Assembly: GCA_026414125.1 (NCBI GenBank)
Contig: JAOAJQ010000037.1
Span: forward strand, 3,121 to 9,567
Length of the DNA stretch: 6,447 nt
DNA from: Thermoproteota archaeon
GTDB taxonomy: Archaea > Thermoproteota > EX4484-205 > JAAOZP01
Reading direction: 5' to 3'
Shown here: piece after piece, positions 6,071-6,447 of the stretch
How positions within the stretch are numbered: position 1 is the stretch's first letter
How the letters are laid out: the number at the start of each line of letters is the position of its first letter
Notes under the pieces: generated by a model
The model's input: only the letters and a program-made list of their open reading frames with translations
Databases searched by the model: none
Told to the model about the DNA's origin: nothing
Program-made: the position numbers and the translations under genes

Positions 6071-6447
6071 TCATATTGTAAAGCCGAGAAGCAAGAACTT
6101 TGCGGCAGCATATGCACCAACGAAAAGTATAACTTTAACCCATTGGAACTCGTGAATAATCCTGAGTGCTATTGCAAAAATGAGAAACTGCCATATTGAT
6201 ATGATTATGATTAGAAACTGAACTATTGGACTAATCTTCTCATTTATAAGGTTGACCAAAGGCTTCGGATCAGGACATTGCGCCACCCCCGTGTAGAAGC
6301 TTGAGGAAACCTCGTAGGTTCCCGTCTTCACACCCGCCTCGTAGATGGTCAAAAGTATGATGTATGGTATGGACATGTTTTCCTGAACCGGCGAGACGTA
6401 AGTGTTGTTTAGGAAGAGAGTTAAGTCGAGAGTAAACCTCTTAACAC
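6071..6447 (-). CDS. Multi-pass membrane protein, Yip1-like C-terminal part (5' truncated)
   Basis: The frame is open to the right edge: beyond ATG 6376 it continues as VKRFTLDLTLFLNNTYVSPV and QEN, so the real start is outside and Met 6376 is internal. About 124 residues are visible. Counting from that Met, hydrophobic segments lie at 2-14, 49-73 (a long stretch rich in Ile, Phe and Leu) and 79-101, with the protein ending at the last one. The polar link between the first two carries VNLINEKISP (41-50). The final pair, with WQFLIFAIALRIIHEF followed by a lysine and another membrane segment, resembles the end of Yip1-domain proteins, a poorly understood membrane family found in many archaea and bacteria. 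Membrane location is firm; the family call is moderate. It is convergent with the ATP-grasp gene, 13 bases apart, so a functional link is not implied. Confidence 0.6.
   Translation of the reverse strand, partial: VKRFTLDLTLFLNNTYVSPVQENMSIPYIILLTIYEAGVKTGTYEVSSSFYTGVAQCPDPKPLVNLINEKISPIVQFLIIIISIWQFLIFAIALRIIHEFQWVKVILFVGAYAAAKFLLLGFTI

Overview
The window looks like part of a thermophilic archaeal chromosome, most likely from the Thermoproteota (TACK) side. The reasons are an archaeal-type HflX GTPase, a LysX/RimK-type ATP-grasp ligase, three consecutive plus-strand genes with TTG as a possible or only start, AT-rich TATA-like boxes about 25 bases ahead of starts, Arg codons dominated by AGG/AGA, and T-tracts rather than strong hairpins after gene ends. 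The lineage is an inference from style and cannot be fixed from this sequence alone. No rRNA, tRNA, CRISPR array or insertion sequence was seen.

Layout. (1) 2-1768, plus: the 3' part of a glycoside-hydrolase-like gene (TIM barrel with a Cys cluster, then a beta-galactosidase-trimerisation-like domain), cut by the left edge. (2) 1843-2601, minus: a class I SAM-dependent methyltransferase of unknown substrate, convergent with gene 1 and divergent from gene 3. (3) 2679-3812, plus: the ribosome-associated GTPase HflX. (4) 3813-4258: 446 bases without an intact gene. The minus strand here holds what looks like a decayed small gene of about 129 codons (3809-4195), with two compensating frameshifts and internal stops. 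The right part of the gap carries several TATA-like boxes in front of gene 5. (5) 4259-4936, plus: ribulose-phosphate 3-epimerase. (6) 4921-6057, plus: a LysX/RimK-like ATP-grasp ligase overlapping gene 5, with an unusual charged insertion of about 75 residues inside its ATP-grasp domain. (7) 6071-6447, minus: the C-terminal part of a small multi-pass membrane protein resembling the Yip1 family, cut by the right edge.

How they work together. Only rpe and the ATP-grasp gene form a clear operon, with overlapping reading frames and similar GGTGG-spacer-TTG start regions. Their products do not belong to one textbook pathway, so this pairing and the ATP-grasp insertion are the most interesting signals here. 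The other genes look like independent units: a carbohydrate enzyme, a small-molecule or polymer methyltransferase, a translation GTPase and a membrane protein. No defence or mobile system is evident.
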